A stretch of DNA of 64,000 nt. Source: Wohlfahrtiimonas sp. G9077 (lineage in GTDB: Bacteria; Pseudomonadota; Gammaproteobacteria; Cardiobacteriales; Wohlfahrtiimonadaceae). The notes under the pieces were generated by a model that was not told the DNA's origin, did no database searches, and saw only the letters and a program-made list of their open reading frames with translations. Location: assembly GCF_002252155.1 (NCBI RefSeq), contig NZ_NEFD01000002.1:186001-250000 (forward strand), in the 5' to 3' direction. The stretch's first letter is position 1. Each line of letters opens with the position of its first letter. Below are positions 25,045-34,534 of the stretch, piece after piece. The position numbers were made by a program, and so were the translations under genes.

Positions 25045-25067
25045 CATCTATTATCTAGGAGTCACCC

Positions 25068-26369
25068 GTGTTAGCTTTTATTGAGCGATACTTTGAACTA
25101 AAGCGCCACAATACATCCCTCAAGCAGGAACTCATCGCTGCTTTCACCACCTTCATTACGATGGTCTATATCGCGTTTGTGAACCCAAAAATCTTGGGCG
25201 CCGCCGGTATGGACACACAAGCTGTTTTTGTCACCACGGTGTTAATCACCGCCATTGCCTCTGTGTTGATGGGTGTGGTGGCAAAACTGCCGATTGCGCT
25301 TGCACCCGGTATGGGCATCAATGCTTACTTTGCTTATGTATTAGTGGGGTCAAATGGCCTCACTTGGCAAACAGGCATGACGCTCATTTTCCTAAGTGCC
25401 GTCTCTCTTTTTCTATTGTCGCTTTTTAAAATCCGTTATTGGATGGTTTCAAACATTCCTCATTCGCTGCGCATTGGCATCAGCGTGGGTTGTGGATTAT
25501 TGATCACGTTGATTGGTCTACACAATGCCCACATCATTGTGGCCAATCCTGACACGATGGTGGCACTGGGTGATCCGAAAAGTTTGTCATTCATTTTGGG
25601 ATCTTTAGGTTTCCTCATTGTGATTGCCTTAGCGCAGCGCAATGTGTATGCCTCTGTATTGATCTCCTTTGTGGTGATCACAGCCATTGCTTTAGTTGTA
25701 GATCCTGAGGTTTCTTATCATGGTTTAGTCAGCATGCCGCCGTCCATTGCGCCAGTTACCGGGCAATTGTCGTTTAAAGAGATCGCAAGTTTCTCGATGG
25801 TCGGCGTCATTGTGTCCGTCATGTTGATCAATCTATTTGAATCATCGGGCACGTTCATTGCCGTGACCACCAAAGCAGGTTTAGCTGATGACAAAGGACA
25901 TTATCCGAATCAACAAAAATCCCTATTGATTGACAGCAGTGCTTCTGCCGTGGGCTCATACATGGGCACATCTGCGGTGACAGCATACATTGAAAGCGCC
26001 TCAGGCGTTGCGGTCGGTGGTCGCTCAGGTTTGATGTCTTTTGCAGTGGGCATTCTATTTTTGGCGCTCCTCTTTTTTTCACCCCTTGAGAAGATGATTC
26101 CCCTTTATGCCACCACAGGGGCATTGCTTTACATTGGCGTTTTGATGATCTCAGAGCTCTCTAAAATTGACTGGGATGATCTCACTGAAGCCACACCCTC
26201 TTTTGTCGCAGCTGTTGCGATGCCCTTTACTTTCACCATCACAGAAGGCATTGCCTTAGGTTTCATCACCTATGTGGTGCTGAAATTGGTGGCAGGAAAA
26301 TTCAAAGACATTACGGTTTGTACCGGTTTAATGGCGCTCTTATTTTTGTTGCGCTACATTTTTTTATAA
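25068..26369 (+). CDS. AzgA-type NCS2 purine permease
   Basis: A 433-residue membrane protein with about twelve to fourteen segments. The opening (IERYFELKRHNTSLKQELIA and TTFITMVYIAFVNP) and the core segments GMGINAYFAYVLVG and FESSGTFIAVTTKAGL are those of the AzgA hypoxanthine/guanine/adenine permeases. The start codon is GTG, 6-7 bases after TAGGAG; no ATG is available at this position. It is the first gene of an operon with two adenine deaminase-family genes, so adenine or hypoxanthine uptake is the likely role. Confidence 0.88.
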   Translation: MLAFIERYFELKRHNTSLKQELIAAFTTFITMVYIAFVNPKILGAAGMDTQAVFVTTVLITAIASVLMGVVAKLPIALAPGMGINAYFAYVLVGSNGLTWQTGMTLIFLSAVSLFLLSLFKIRYWMVSNIPHSLRIGISVGCGLLITLIGLHNAHIIVANPDTMVALGDPKSLSFILGSLGFLIVIALAQRNVYASVLISFVVITAIALVVDPEVSYHGLVSMPPSIAPVTGQLSFKEIASFSMVGVIVSVMLINLFESSGTFIAVTTKAGLADDKGHYPNQQKSLLIDSSASAVGSYMGTSAVTAYIESASGVAVGGRSGLMSFAVGILFLALLFFSPLEKMIPLYATTGALLYIGVLMISELSKIDWDDLTEATPSFVAAVAMPFTFTITEGIALGFITYVVLKLVAGKFKDITVCTGLMALLFLLRYIFL

Positions 26370-26392
26370 GTATTGATTGTTAGGAGTTCATA

Positions 26393-28195
26393 ATGAGAAA
26401 AGAATCCATTCAAGAAATGATTGATGCAGGTGCTGCAAAAATCCCCGCAGATCGTGTCATTAAAAACGGTTTATTGGTGAATGTCACATCAAGCGAGATT
26501 TATCCCGCGGATGTGGCCATTTATAAAACACAAATTGTTGCCACTGGCAATGTGGATGCTTACATTGGGCAATCCACAGAAATCATCGATGCTAAAGGTA
26601 AATATTTGGTGCCAGGCTTAATTGATGGGCATTTGCACATTGAATGCAGCAAATTATCCATGACCAGTTTTGCTAAAGCGGTGGTTCCACATGGAACCAC
26701 GAGCATTGTCTCTGGGCTTGATCAATATGTGGTGACCACAGGTTTAGAAGGCATCAAAGAGGTTTTGGCAGAAATTGATGCTTTGCCTTTGCATGTGTTT
26801 TGGGGTTTGCCATTTTTCACGCCTTATACATTGCCGCAAAGCAATGTGGCGTTCAATGTGACGGCAGAAGTGCACGAAACGGTACAAAAATGGCCAGAAG
26901 TGTATGGCGTTTGGGAAACTGTGTCCGAATTTGTGGAAAATAAGCATCCGGATGTGATGCGTGCTTTAGAGCTAGCACGTGACAATCGCTTGCCTATTTT
27001 TGGTTGTGCGCCCATGAATCGTGGGGAAAAGCTCAATTCAGTCTTATGCGCGGGCGTGCGTCTTGATCATGAAAGCTATAACCATGAAGAGATGATGGAA
27101 AAAGTGCGTAAAGGCATGTTTGTCATCATTCGTGAATCCTCCATTTCTCATTTTTTAGAAGAGAACATGAAGATCGTCACCCATTTAAATCCACGTGTGG
27201 CGCGCCGCGTGAGCTTTTGTACGGATGATGTGGTGGCTTCAGAAATTTTGGCCAATGGGCACATGGATAAATTGATCCGCATGGCCATTCAAAGCGGCGT
27301 TGATCCATTAACCGCCATTCAAATGGGGACATTAAACTCAGCCGAAGCGTATCGCATTGACCATTTAGTCGGTTCCATTAGCCCGGGGCGCTATGCTGAT
27401 ATTCTCTTGGTGGAAGATTTGGTGAAATTTGAGATCGATGGCGTGATTGCCAAAGGGGAAACAGTGGTCGCCGATGGCAAAATGAGCAAAACATTAACGC
27501 CGCCCGTGCGTAGCCCTCTCTTATTGAACACAATGAAGATGCAACCTGTTCAAGCTGCTGACATGTGTGTGCGCACAGAACTTGAGAGTGAACGCGTACA
27601 TGCTTTATCGCTCGCTGTGGATTTTGATGTGCCCTTTGTGCGTAAAGCCCGCGATGTGGAATTGAATGTCGAAAATGGTATCGTCCTGCCAGACATTGAG
27701 CAAGATATATTATATGCCACGGTGATTGAGCGCTTTGGCATCACAAATGTGAAACCTGCAGTGGGTTTTGTCACAGGTTGGCAATTAAAGGCGGGTGCGA
27801 TGGCAAGTTCATGTGCGCCTGATGACAATAATGTGGTGTGCATCGGTACAAACAGCGAAGACATGGCATTGGCCGTGAACCATTTGGCGAAAAATGGCGG
27901 CGGGCAAGTGATCGTGAAAGATGGCGAAATTTTAGGGTTTTTGCCCTTGCCGATTGCGGGCATTGTCTCAGATTTAGAACCTGAAGCGATGGCCAAAGAG
28001 GAAGAAAAACTCCTCATGCTCGCCCGTCAATTGGGTTGCAATTTACCGGATCCGCTCTTTTACATGTGTTGTTTACAAATTACGGCGATTCCAGATTTTG
28101 CCATTACAGATTTGGGCGTCATTGACTTTGCAGCCCAAGCGGTGACTGAACCTGTTTTAAAATGCAGCTGTAGCCATGGTCGCATCAAAGGTTAA
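26393..28195 (+). CDS. Divergent adenine deaminase-family amidohydrolase
   Basis: A 600-residue member of the Ade family with the HxH metal motif (H80, H82 in GLIDGHLHIE), E175, H226 (LDHESYN) and the FCTDD motif (275-279). Compared with the neighbouring copy it lacks the DPHEIANV segment (SGLDQYVV instead), and the histidine of the DGHSPG motif is replaced by C205 in FGCAPM. The active site is therefore altered, and activity on adenine should not be assumed; a related base is possible. It has a cysteine-rich C-terminus (CSCSHG). TTAGGAG precedes the ATG. It lies 23 bp after the permease gene and 10 bp before the second copy. Confidence 0.75.
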   Translation: MRKESIQEMIDAGAAKIPADRVIKNGLLVNVTSSEIYPADVAIYKTQIVATGNVDAYIGQSTEIIDAKGKYLVPGLIDGHLHIECSKLSMTSFAKAVVPHGTTSIVSGLDQYVVTTGLEGIKEVLAEIDALPLHVFWGLPFFTPYTLPQSNVAFNVTAEVHETVQKWPEVYGVWETVSEFVENKHPDVMRALELARDNRLPIFGCAPMNRGEKLNSVLCAGVRLDHESYNHEEMMEKVRKGMFVIIRESSISHFLEENMKIVTHLNPRVARRVSFCTDDVVASEILANGHMDKLIRMAIQSGVDPLTAIQMGTLNSAEAYRIDHLVGSISPGRYADILLVEDLVKFEIDGVIAKGETVVADGKMSKTLTPPVRSPLLLNTMKMQPVQAADMCVRTELESERVHALSLAVDFDVPFVRKARDVELNVENGIVLPDIEQDILYATVIERFGITNVKPAVGFVTGWQLKAGAMASSCAPDDNNVVCIGTNSEDMALAVNHLAKNGGGQVIVKDGEILGFLPLPIAGIVSDLEPEAMAKEEEKLLMLARQLGCNLPDPLFYMCCLQITAIPDFAITDLGVIDFAAQAVTEPVLKCSCSHGRIKG

Positions 28196-28205
28196 GGAGG
28201 AGAAT

Positions 28206-29948
28206 ATGTTGGATAAAGAGAATCTCAATGCTGTGATTGACATGGCCGCTGGCCGTTTACCGGTGGATACGCTCATCATCAATTGTCAGGTGGTGGATGT
28301 GTATAACCAAGTGTTGATGGCAGGGCCTGTGGCCATTGGCAGCGGTAAAATTGTGGGCGTTGGTCATGAGTATGAGGCCAAAAACATTGTGGATGCCAAA
28401 GGTGGCATCGTGATGCCAGGGCTCATTGATGGACATGTGCACATTGAATCTTCCTCATTGACGCCGGCACAATTTGCGCGCACCATTTTACCGTTTGGCA
28501 CCACAACCATCATTGCCGATCCACATGAAATTGCCAATGTTTGTGGTGTGAAGGGCATTCAATATATGCTCGATGCCAGTCGCCATTTACCGCTGCATGT
28601 AAAAATTCAGCTGCCATCTTGTGTGCCGGCAACGCCTTTTGAATCAGCAGGCGCTGTGTTAGAAGCAGAAGATCTTGAACCACTTTTTGCCGATGAAGGC
28701 ATTTTAGGTTTAGGTGAAGTGATGGATTATCCAAGCGTCACGCACCATGAGGATAAAATGATGAACAAAATCATGATGGCAAAGCGTCACAATCGTGTGA
28801 TTGATGGTCACAGTCCCGGCATGAAGGGATTGGATTTAACCGCTTATGTGGCAGCGGGCATCATGACCGATCATGAGTGTTCAGACACAGAAGGCATGTT
28901 AAAGCGCTTAACCATGGGGCAATACATTTTGTTGCGTGAAGGCTCAACGTGTAAGGATTTGTTGAATCTATTGCCTGCTGTGACGCCAAACAATGCGCGC
29001 CGCTGCGTTTTTTGTACCGATGACCGTGAGCCTGATGATATTTTAACCACAGGCCACATCAATAAAAGTCTGCGTTTAGCGGTGGAATATGGGGTCGATC
29101 CTTTATTGGCGGTGACGATGGCGACCCTCAATGGCGCAGAATGTTTCCGTTTATATGATAAAGGGGCGATTGCACCGGGCAAAGATGCCGATTTATTGAT
29201 CGTCAATAACCTGACAGAATTTGCGCCGCGCCATGTGTTTTCAATGGGGCAAGAAGTGGCGCGCGATGGCAAAATGTTAGTGGAGTTGCCAGAATATCAT
29301 TGTGAAGAGGTGCTCAATACCATCAACATTGCCCCCATTTGTGAGACAGATTTTACGTTGCCCTTAACGAGTGATCAAGTGCGTGCCATCGGCGTGATTC
29401 CTAAAAGTGTGGTGACCAAAAATCTCACATTGACGGTTGCACGCGATGCAGCCGGGCATTTTCAAGCTGATCTCAATCCTGGGCTCAATAAATTGGCTGT
29501 GATCGAGCGCCATCATGCCACCGGCAATATTGGCCTTGGCATTTTGTCCGGTTATGGGCTCAAAAATGGGGCGATTGCCATTTCTGTGGCACATGATTCC
29601 CATAATATTGTGGTGGTTGGGGACAATGATGCGGATATGCTGTGTGCGGTTAAAGACATCGAAGCGATGGGCGGCGGTTTTTCTTTAGTACAAAATGGGG
29701 AAGTGTTGGCGCATTTACCTTTGCCGATTGGTGGCTTGATGACGCATCAAAGTGCCGAAGAAGTTGCACGCATCATCGATCATCTGATTCATACAGCGCG
29801 TGAGCGGTTTGCATTGCCGGATGCATTTCATCCTTTGATGACGCTTGTCTTTATGACGCTGCCGGTGATTCCGGAAATTAAACTCACCGTCAATGGCTTG
29901 TTTGATGTTAAAGCCTTTGAGCTTGTGGATGTGTCCACATCTGTTTAG
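28206..29948 (+). CDS. ade: Adenine deaminase
   Basis: A 580-residue enzyme converting adenine to hypoxanthine and ammonia. All Ade motifs are present: GLIDGHVHIESS (H77, H79), DPHEIANV (105-112), GLGEVMDYPSV (E171), DGHSPG (H202), TDHECSDTEG (H223) and VFCTDD (D272). MLDKENLN is chosen as the start because AAGGAGGAG stands directly before it; the longer in-frame reading overlaps the upstream gene. It forms a purine salvage operon with the AzgA-type permease and the divergent paralogue, and ends at a terminator. Confidence 0.93.
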   Translation: MLDKENLNAVIDMAAGRLPVDTLIINCQVVDVYNQVLMAGPVAIGSGKIVGVGHEYEAKNIVDAKGGIVMPGLIDGHVHIESSSLTPAQFARTILPFGTTTIIADPHEIANVCGVKGIQYMLDASRHLPLHVKIQLPSCVPATPFESAGAVLEAEDLEPLFADEGILGLGEVMDYPSVTHHEDKMMNKIMMAKRHNRVIDGHSPGMKGLDLTAYVAAGIMTDHECSDTEGMLKRLTMGQYILLREGSTCKDLLNLLPAVTPNNARRCVFCTDDREPDDILTTGHINKSLRLAVEYGVDPLLAVTMATLNGAECFRLYDKGAIAPGKDADLLIVNNLTEFAPRHVFSMGQEVARDGKMLVELPEYHCEEVLNTINIAPICETDFTLPLTSDQVRAIGVIPKSVVTKNLTLTVARDAAGHFQADLNPGLNKLAVIERHHATGNIGLGILSGYGLKNGAIAISVAHDSHNIVVVGDNDADMLCAVKDIEAMGGGFSLVQNGEVLAHLPLPIGGLMTHQSAEEVARIIDHLIHTARERFALPDAFHPLMTLVFMTLPVIPEIKLTVNGLFDVKAFELVDVSTSV

Positions 29949-29979
29949 GTGCAAAAAAATCCATCAAAAGCGCTATCGG

Positions 29980-30016
29980 TGACCATTGATTTCATGGATA
30001 ATCAATGGTCATTTTT
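29980..30016 (+). terminator. Intrinsic terminator of the purine operon
   Basis: TGACCATTGAT / ATCAATGGTCA, an 11-bp stem with a 10-base loop, followed by five T. It lies 32 bases after the adenine deaminase stop. Confidence 0.75.
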
Positions 30017-30031
30017 ATCGGAATTAAAGTC

Positions 30032-31483
30032 ATGAAATTATTTAAAATCAGTGGTTTAATGTTGTCGATCACGCTTGTGTTGGGTGGATATGCCTCGGCC
30101 GTCGCACTGACTGAGTGTGCAAGTCTTAAAGCTGCGGCTGATGCTGGCAATGCAGCCGATCAAGTGCGTTATGGGCAGTGCCTTGCAGATAATACGCCTC
30201 GTGAATATGTGGAGTGTGACGCCGATACATTGTGCAGTCATGCGGATTATCGGGCAGGGGAGCAGTGGTTCAGTGTCGCGGCTCAGCAAAACAATGCAGA
30301 AGGGTGGATGGGTTTGGCACATGCACACTTTCAGCAAGCCGAAGGCATGGATGACGCATATCAAGCGGGCATGGCAGCACTACAAGCCGCGATGGCTTTA
30401 GGCTCGACACAAGCGGTGTATGAGTGGGCGCGCGTGCAATATTTTAACGGGGAGACTCAGCTTTCTAAAGAAGCGGCTGATGCTATGATCACTGCCTTAA
30501 CACAAGCGGCACAGGCTGGGAACTATAATGCCGAGCGCATGCTTGGCATCATTTATGCAGAAGGGAAAATTGTGTCAAAGGATATGCATCAAGCTGATAC
30601 TTTGTTCGAATCCTCCGCTAAAATGGGCGGCGCCCCTGCAATTGATCGCTTAATGGCACTCTTTGCATGGAGCCCGGATTGGTATTACCTCAATCCTTTA
30701 AATGATGGCAGTGAGATGGATGAGGGGCGTTTTTATACGTGGCTTGAGCGGGCAGCCGAAGCGGGTAATGTTGATGCATTAGAGCGTTTATTGACAGAAA
30801 CCACTACGATCAATGGCACAATCCGAAGCGTTGCCCCGAAACATCAAGCATTGTTGGCTGCGCATTTAGCCAATATAGTGAACAGCAGTGATCCTTCAGC
30901 ATTGATGAAAACGTATGAAGCATTGAGTGGTTATGTCTTCAGTCAAAATGATGTGGCAATGCAGCAGCAAATGTTGGGCATTGTGGAGAAGGCAGCGAAT
31001 CTCAATCATGATCCCGCCCTTTATCATTTAGGCGGATTATATGAAATGGGCACAATTGTGTCGCAAAATGCAGACAAAGCACATGCGCTGTATGAACGCA
31101 TTCAGTCCCCAGAGTGGCAATACAATGTGGCGATTGACGCTTTAATGATTGATGATCCCACCATGCAGCAACAAGGATTGATGTTTTTGAAAAAAGCCGC
31201 CGCTGGGCGGTATCCACGAGCTATGATGCGCTTATCAAGATATTACATTAATGGTGAAGGCGTGGCGCAAGATCTGAAACAAGCGCTACATTTGCAGGAA
31301 GGGGTTGCAACATCAGACGATGTCACTGTTAAGCATGAGTTGTTGTCTTTCTATTTAGATCAAGAATATGGGGATCATTTTGATGCAGAAAAGGGCATCT
31401 ATTTTGCCAAACTCATGCAATGTGATCTTGAGGATGATGCATGGTATTGTTATCCATATTATGTGTTTTTGCGTGATCATTAG
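30032..31483 (+). CDS. Exported Sel1/TPR-type repeat protein
   Basis: A 483-residue protein with a signal peptide (MKLFKISGLMLSITLVLGGYASA) and helical repeats of the Sel1 type, such as YNAERMLGIIYAEGKIVSKDMHQAD, PALYHLGGLYEMGTIVSQNADKAH and PRAMMRLSRYYINGEGVAQDLKQA. Such proteins scaffold protein interactions, here in the periplasm. ATG 30032 is used because the upstream in-frame start lies in the preceding terminator and would spoil the signal peptide. A second repeat protein, without a signal, follows 52 bp later. The function is unknown. Confidence 0.75.
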   Translation: MKLFKISGLMLSITLVLGGYASAVALTECASLKAAADAGNAADQVRYGQCLADNTPREYVECDADTLCSHADYRAGEQWFSVAAQQNNAEGWMGLAHAHFQQAEGMDDAYQAGMAALQAAMALGSTQAVYEWARVQYFNGETQLSKEAADAMITALTQAAQAGNYNAERMLGIIYAEGKIVSKDMHQADTLFESSAKMGGAPAIDRLMALFAWSPDWYYLNPLNDGSEMDEGRFYTWLERAAEAGNVDALERLLTETTTINGTIRSVAPKHQALLAAHLANIVNSSDPSALMKTYEALSGYVFSQNDVAMQQQMLGIVEKAANLNHDPALYHLGGLYEMGTIVSQNADKAHALYERIQSPEWQYNVAIDALMIDDPTMQQQGLMFLKKAAAGRYPRAMMRLSRYYINGEGVAQDLKQALHLQEGVATSDDVTVKHELLSFYLDQEYGDHFDAEKGIYFAKLMQCDLEDDAWYCYPYYVFLRDH

Positions 31484-31535
31484 GGCTTGGGCTTAAAATT
31501 ACGTAAAATCATCGTCAATATTTAAGGAGAGAGAA

Positions 31536-32345
31536 ATGCAAAATTTCACCGTTGATCAACGTTTAAACAGCGCTGAAGCTTTATTGCATGAAGAGAAATA
31601 TCTTGATGCCATTGCACTATTGAGTGATTTAGAGACTGAATTTCCCTTTGATTCTGCACGCCGTTACATGTTGCTTGGCATGGCGCATGCGAAAGCTCAT
31701 GATGCAGAATCTGCCTTTGTGGCCTGGTGCATGATCGAGATGAGTTGGAGTTTACCCATTTATGCGGTGGCTCAGCTTTATCTTGGGGATTTGGCCGAAT
31801 CTGCGGGCGATTTAGAGGGTGCAGAATATTATTGGCAAACGATTGCCCTTGAATGGGATGCCACTTGTTATGCTCGCGCACAGCTCAATTTAGGCGAGCT
31901 TGCACTTGATCGCGGTCATGAGGCTGAGGCGATTCACCATTGGCAATCAATTGATGCCGCGTGGGATCGCAATTGTTATGCCAAAGCGCTTTTCCATTTA
32001 AGTGAGTTAGAAGAGCAGCGCGGCAATTTGGAAAAAGCAGAACAATATTGGCGCGCGATTGATCGAAACGATGATGCCGAATCCTTTGCTTGGGCTCAAC
32101 TCTATTTGGCAGATTTGGCAAAATCAAAGGATCAGATGGCAGAAGCTGTGCGCCATTGGCAGGCCATTGCCCTTGAGGATCAAGCATGGTGCTTTGGGCA
32201 GGCACAATTGAATTTAGGTAAACATTATCAAGCAGAAGGTGATTTAGCGGCCGCGCAGGCACATTTAAGCAGCATCCAACCTGAATGGAACGATACGGCG
32301 CATGCATGGGCTGAGCTCTATTTAAAACAATCAGCGCAAAATTAA
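31536..32345 (+). CDS. Cytoplasmic TPR-like protein with regular 36-residue repeats
   Basis: A 269-residue protein built almost entirely of 36-residue units. Six consecutive copies start at residues 40, 76, 112, 148, 184 and 220, with a partial seventh at 256. The recurring pattern is YAxAQLxLGxLAxxxGxxExAxxxWxxI followed by a short linker, a TPR-like helix pair with a conserved tryptophan. There is no signal peptide or enzymatic motif. A good ribosome site (AGGAGAG) precedes the ATG. The 3' end overlaps the convergent rstB by 15 bp. The function is unknown; a scaffold is likely. Confidence 0.7.
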   Translation: MQNFTVDQRLNSAEALLHEEKYLDAIALLSDLETEFPFDSARRYMLLGMAHAKAHDAESAFVAWCMIEMSWSLPIYAVAQLYLGDLAESAGDLEGAEYYWQTIALEWDATCYARAQLNLGELALDRGHEAEAIHHWQSIDAAWDRNCYAKALFHLSELEEQRGNLEKAEQYWRAIDRNDDAESFAWAQLYLADLAKSKDQMAEAVRHWQAIALEDQAWCFGQAQLNLGKHYQAEGDLAAAQAHLSSIQPEWNDTAHAWAELYLKQSAQN

Positions 32346-33668
32346 GGTGAGCTTTGCGCCGCCCCATTCGCTGTCACTGACTTTAATGGTGCCTTGATGG
32401 GATTTGGCAATGAGTTCCACATAGGCAAGCCCAAGGCCATGGCCGCCGGTTTCTCGTGTGCGGCTGTTGTCTAAACGGGAAAATGGGCGAAAAATCTCAT
32501 CATAAGCCTCTTTTGGGATGCCTGCACCATCATCACTGACGGCGATGTGTAATTCATCGTCCACCGTGAAGATGGCGAGTTTCACGCGGCTTGATGTGTA
32601 TTTAAAGGCATTGAGCAGTAAATTATTGACCGCTAATGTGGCCAATTTCGTGTCGAGCATAAAGGACACATCTTCAATGGCAAGCGTCACTTGTACATGG
32701 CTTGGCTTCATGGGGATTAAGGCATCGCACAGTTGATGCGCCCATGTGACAATGTCCACCGATTGTTTTTTCGGTAACACATCTTGCTGCTGCATTTTAA
32801 AAAAGTTGAGGCTCGTATTGATGAGGGCTTCAAGCTCCTCTAAATCATGATGAATGCCCGGCAATTGACGGTTAAAGCTCTCTTTGCTCTCGGATTCTGC
32901 CATCATGGTGAGGCCAAAACGCAGGCGCGCAATCGGCGTACGCAGTTCATGCGCCATGGCATGGAAAATGATTTTACTGTTGCGCACCTGCTGATCTAAG
33001 CGATCTGCCATGGTGTTGACCACCTCGGTTAAGGTTTTAAAGAGCCAACTGTGTGCTTTGGGTGCTCTGGCAGAGAGATCGCCAATGGTGAGCTGAGCAG
33101 CAGTTGCCCGTAGACGCATGGCATCGCGCCATAATGGCAGCAGCGCCATGAACAACAAACAGACAAAGATCAAGGCGCTGACCACAGAACAGACCAAAAT
33201 AAAAATGAGCAGGGCAGAAGTGTCGGCATCTAAAATGTCATTATTGGCAAGGGGGCCGATTTGCAGCAATTGTGCATTGGGGCCGTAACGAAGATAGAGC
33301 GTATTTAAGCGATCATCATAGGCTAAATTGTCCCCATTAAACTGGGCTAAAATCTCCGCAGGCAGCGCTGTATCTGTTGGCAAAATCTCCACATTAAAGT
33401 TAAAGCGGCTGGCAATGGTATCGACGACGGCTTGATCATGTGCCGCATCACCGGTGAATTGCTCGGCCAGTAATCGAGCGCTTTCACCCAACATTTTTTG
33501 ATAAAATTCATAATCCTCACTGAGCCCTGTCCATTCAGGCGGCAGTGCCACAAAAATATGGAGAGCACCATAGACGATCACGCTTTGTGCCACAAGCATG
33601 ATGAGCAAATACAAAATGATGCGTGATGTGAGGGATGGCTGCTGAGAATATTGTTGTGATTTGCCCAT
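32331..33668 (-). CDS. rstB: Sensor histidine kinase, RstB-like
   Basis: A 445-residue membrane kinase: membrane helices at about 16-40 and 152-178 around a periplasmic sensor region, a HAMP domain, the phosphoacceptor H240 in AMAHELRTPIARL, the N box NNLLLNAFKYTS and the G boxes DDGAGIP and GGHGLGLAYV. The H box and the partner regulator resemble E. coli RstB. It is 18 bp downstream of rstA. The signal is unknown. Its stop lies inside the 3' end of the convergent repeat-protein gene. Confidence 0.82.
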   Translation of the reverse strand: MGKSQQYSQQPSLTSRIILYLLIMLVAQSVIVYGALHIFVALPPEWTGLSEDYEFYQKMLGESARLLAEQFTGDAAHDQAVVDTIASRFNFNVEILPTDTALPAEILAQFNGDNLAYDDRLNTLYLRYGPNAQLLQIGPLANNDILDADTSALLIFILVCSVVSALIFVCLLFMALLPLWRDAMRLRATAAQLTIGDLSARAPKAHSWLFKTLTEVVNTMADRLDQQVRNSKIIFHAMAHELRTPIARLRFGLTMMAESESKESFNRQLPGIHHDLEELEALINTSLNFFKMQQQDVLPKKQSVDIVTWAHQLCDALIPMKPSHVQVTLAIEDVSFMLDTKLATLAVNNLLLNAFKYTSSRVKLAIFTVDDELHIAVSDDGAGIPKEAYDEIFRPFSRLDNSRTRETGGHGLGLAYVELIAKSHQGTIKVSDSEWGGAKLTLILR

Positions 33669-33686
33669 GCGATCCTTATGAAATGG

Positions 33687-34367
33687 TTAATTGTCTAGGG
33701 TAAAAAGGTAACCTTTTCCGCGCACGGTTTTGATCCATGTGGGATTGTCAGGATCTTCTTGAAGCTTTTTGCGCACGCGGGAGATTTTTGCATCAATGGA
33801 GCGATCATCGCCATCAAAAGTGATGCCGCGTAAATCATTGAGTAAATCATCGCGCGTTAAAATGGTGCCGGCGTGGCTGGCGAGTAACCACAATAGATCA
33901 AATTCTGCGGTGGTGAAATCTAACTCATTCTCTTTTAATTGTACGGTGCGATTGTTGCCATCGATGGTTAAATCACCAAACACTAAACGTTGCGGATGAT
34001 TGGGCGCTTGGCGGCGCAATAACACTCGAATGCGCGCCAATAAGCGGCGGGGCTCAACGGGTTTGGTTAAATAGTCATCGGCGCCAAGTTCAAGGCCAAT
34101 GATTTCATCAATGTTATCTTCGCTGGCGGTTAAAATTAAGATGGGCTTTGTGTAAAAAGGGCGAATGTCGCGGCAGATGTCAAAGCCTGATTTACCTGGC
34201 AGCAATACATCTAAAATCACCAAGTCAGGGGATAAATTTAAAATGGTGGCTTGTGCGGTGTCACCGCGCGCGTGGCACGTGACTGTAAAGCCATGCATTT
34301 GTAAGTACTCGCTGGTCAAAGCAGCAAGCCGTGTATCATCTTCAATAATGAGGATATGTTTGGACAT
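33687..34367 (-). CDS. rstA: Response regulator, RstA-like (OmpR family)
   Basis: A 226-residue regulator with a receiver domain (acidic D10/D11, phospho-acceptor D53 in VILDVLLPG, lysine in LTKPVEP) and a C-terminal winged helix. The segment LLNDLRGITFDGDDRSIDAKISRVRKKL closely resembles that of E. coli RstA. ATG 34367 is chosen over a longer reading because the receiver domain starts there and AAGAGAAA precedes it. A TATACT-type -10 lies at 34409-34414 on the minus strand, and two TACACA direct repeats 9 bases apart (34449, 34458) lie upstream. Confidence 0.88.
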   Translation of the reverse strand: MSKHILIIEDDTRLAALTSEYLQMHGFTVTCHARGDTAQATILNLSPDLVILDVLLPGKSGFDICRDIRPFYTKPILILTASEDNIDEIIGLELGADDYLTKPVEPRRLLARIRVLLRRQAPNHPQRLVFGDLTIDGNNRTVQLKENELDFTTAEFDLLWLLASHAGTILTRDDLLNDLRGITFDGDDRSIDAKISRVRKKLQEDPDNPTWIKTVRGKGYLFTLDN

Positions 34368-34534
34368 AATGTTTCTCTTGCGATGATTTATCGTCGTGTT
34401 ATCCATTGAGTATAGCACATCAAATTCGCCCTTTAAGGGATCAATGGTTACACAAACTACACAGAACAATCACAACAGCCGGCTGATTTTTTAGGATAAT
34501 ACAGCACAATTATTATTCAATAGGACCATTATTT

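Noticed and set aside
24861-25067. Known purine riboswitch upstream of the AzgA-type gene
   Set aside because: I looked for the purine aptamer's conserved core (the TATA-type junction and loop-loop pairs) and did not find it; the structures present are different.
34429-34439. CCCTTTAAGGG palindrome, sharing CCTTTAAGG with 2878-2892
   Set aside because: Two copies of a 9-base core in 64 kb on both strands are close to chance expectation, so a common regulator cannot be claimed.
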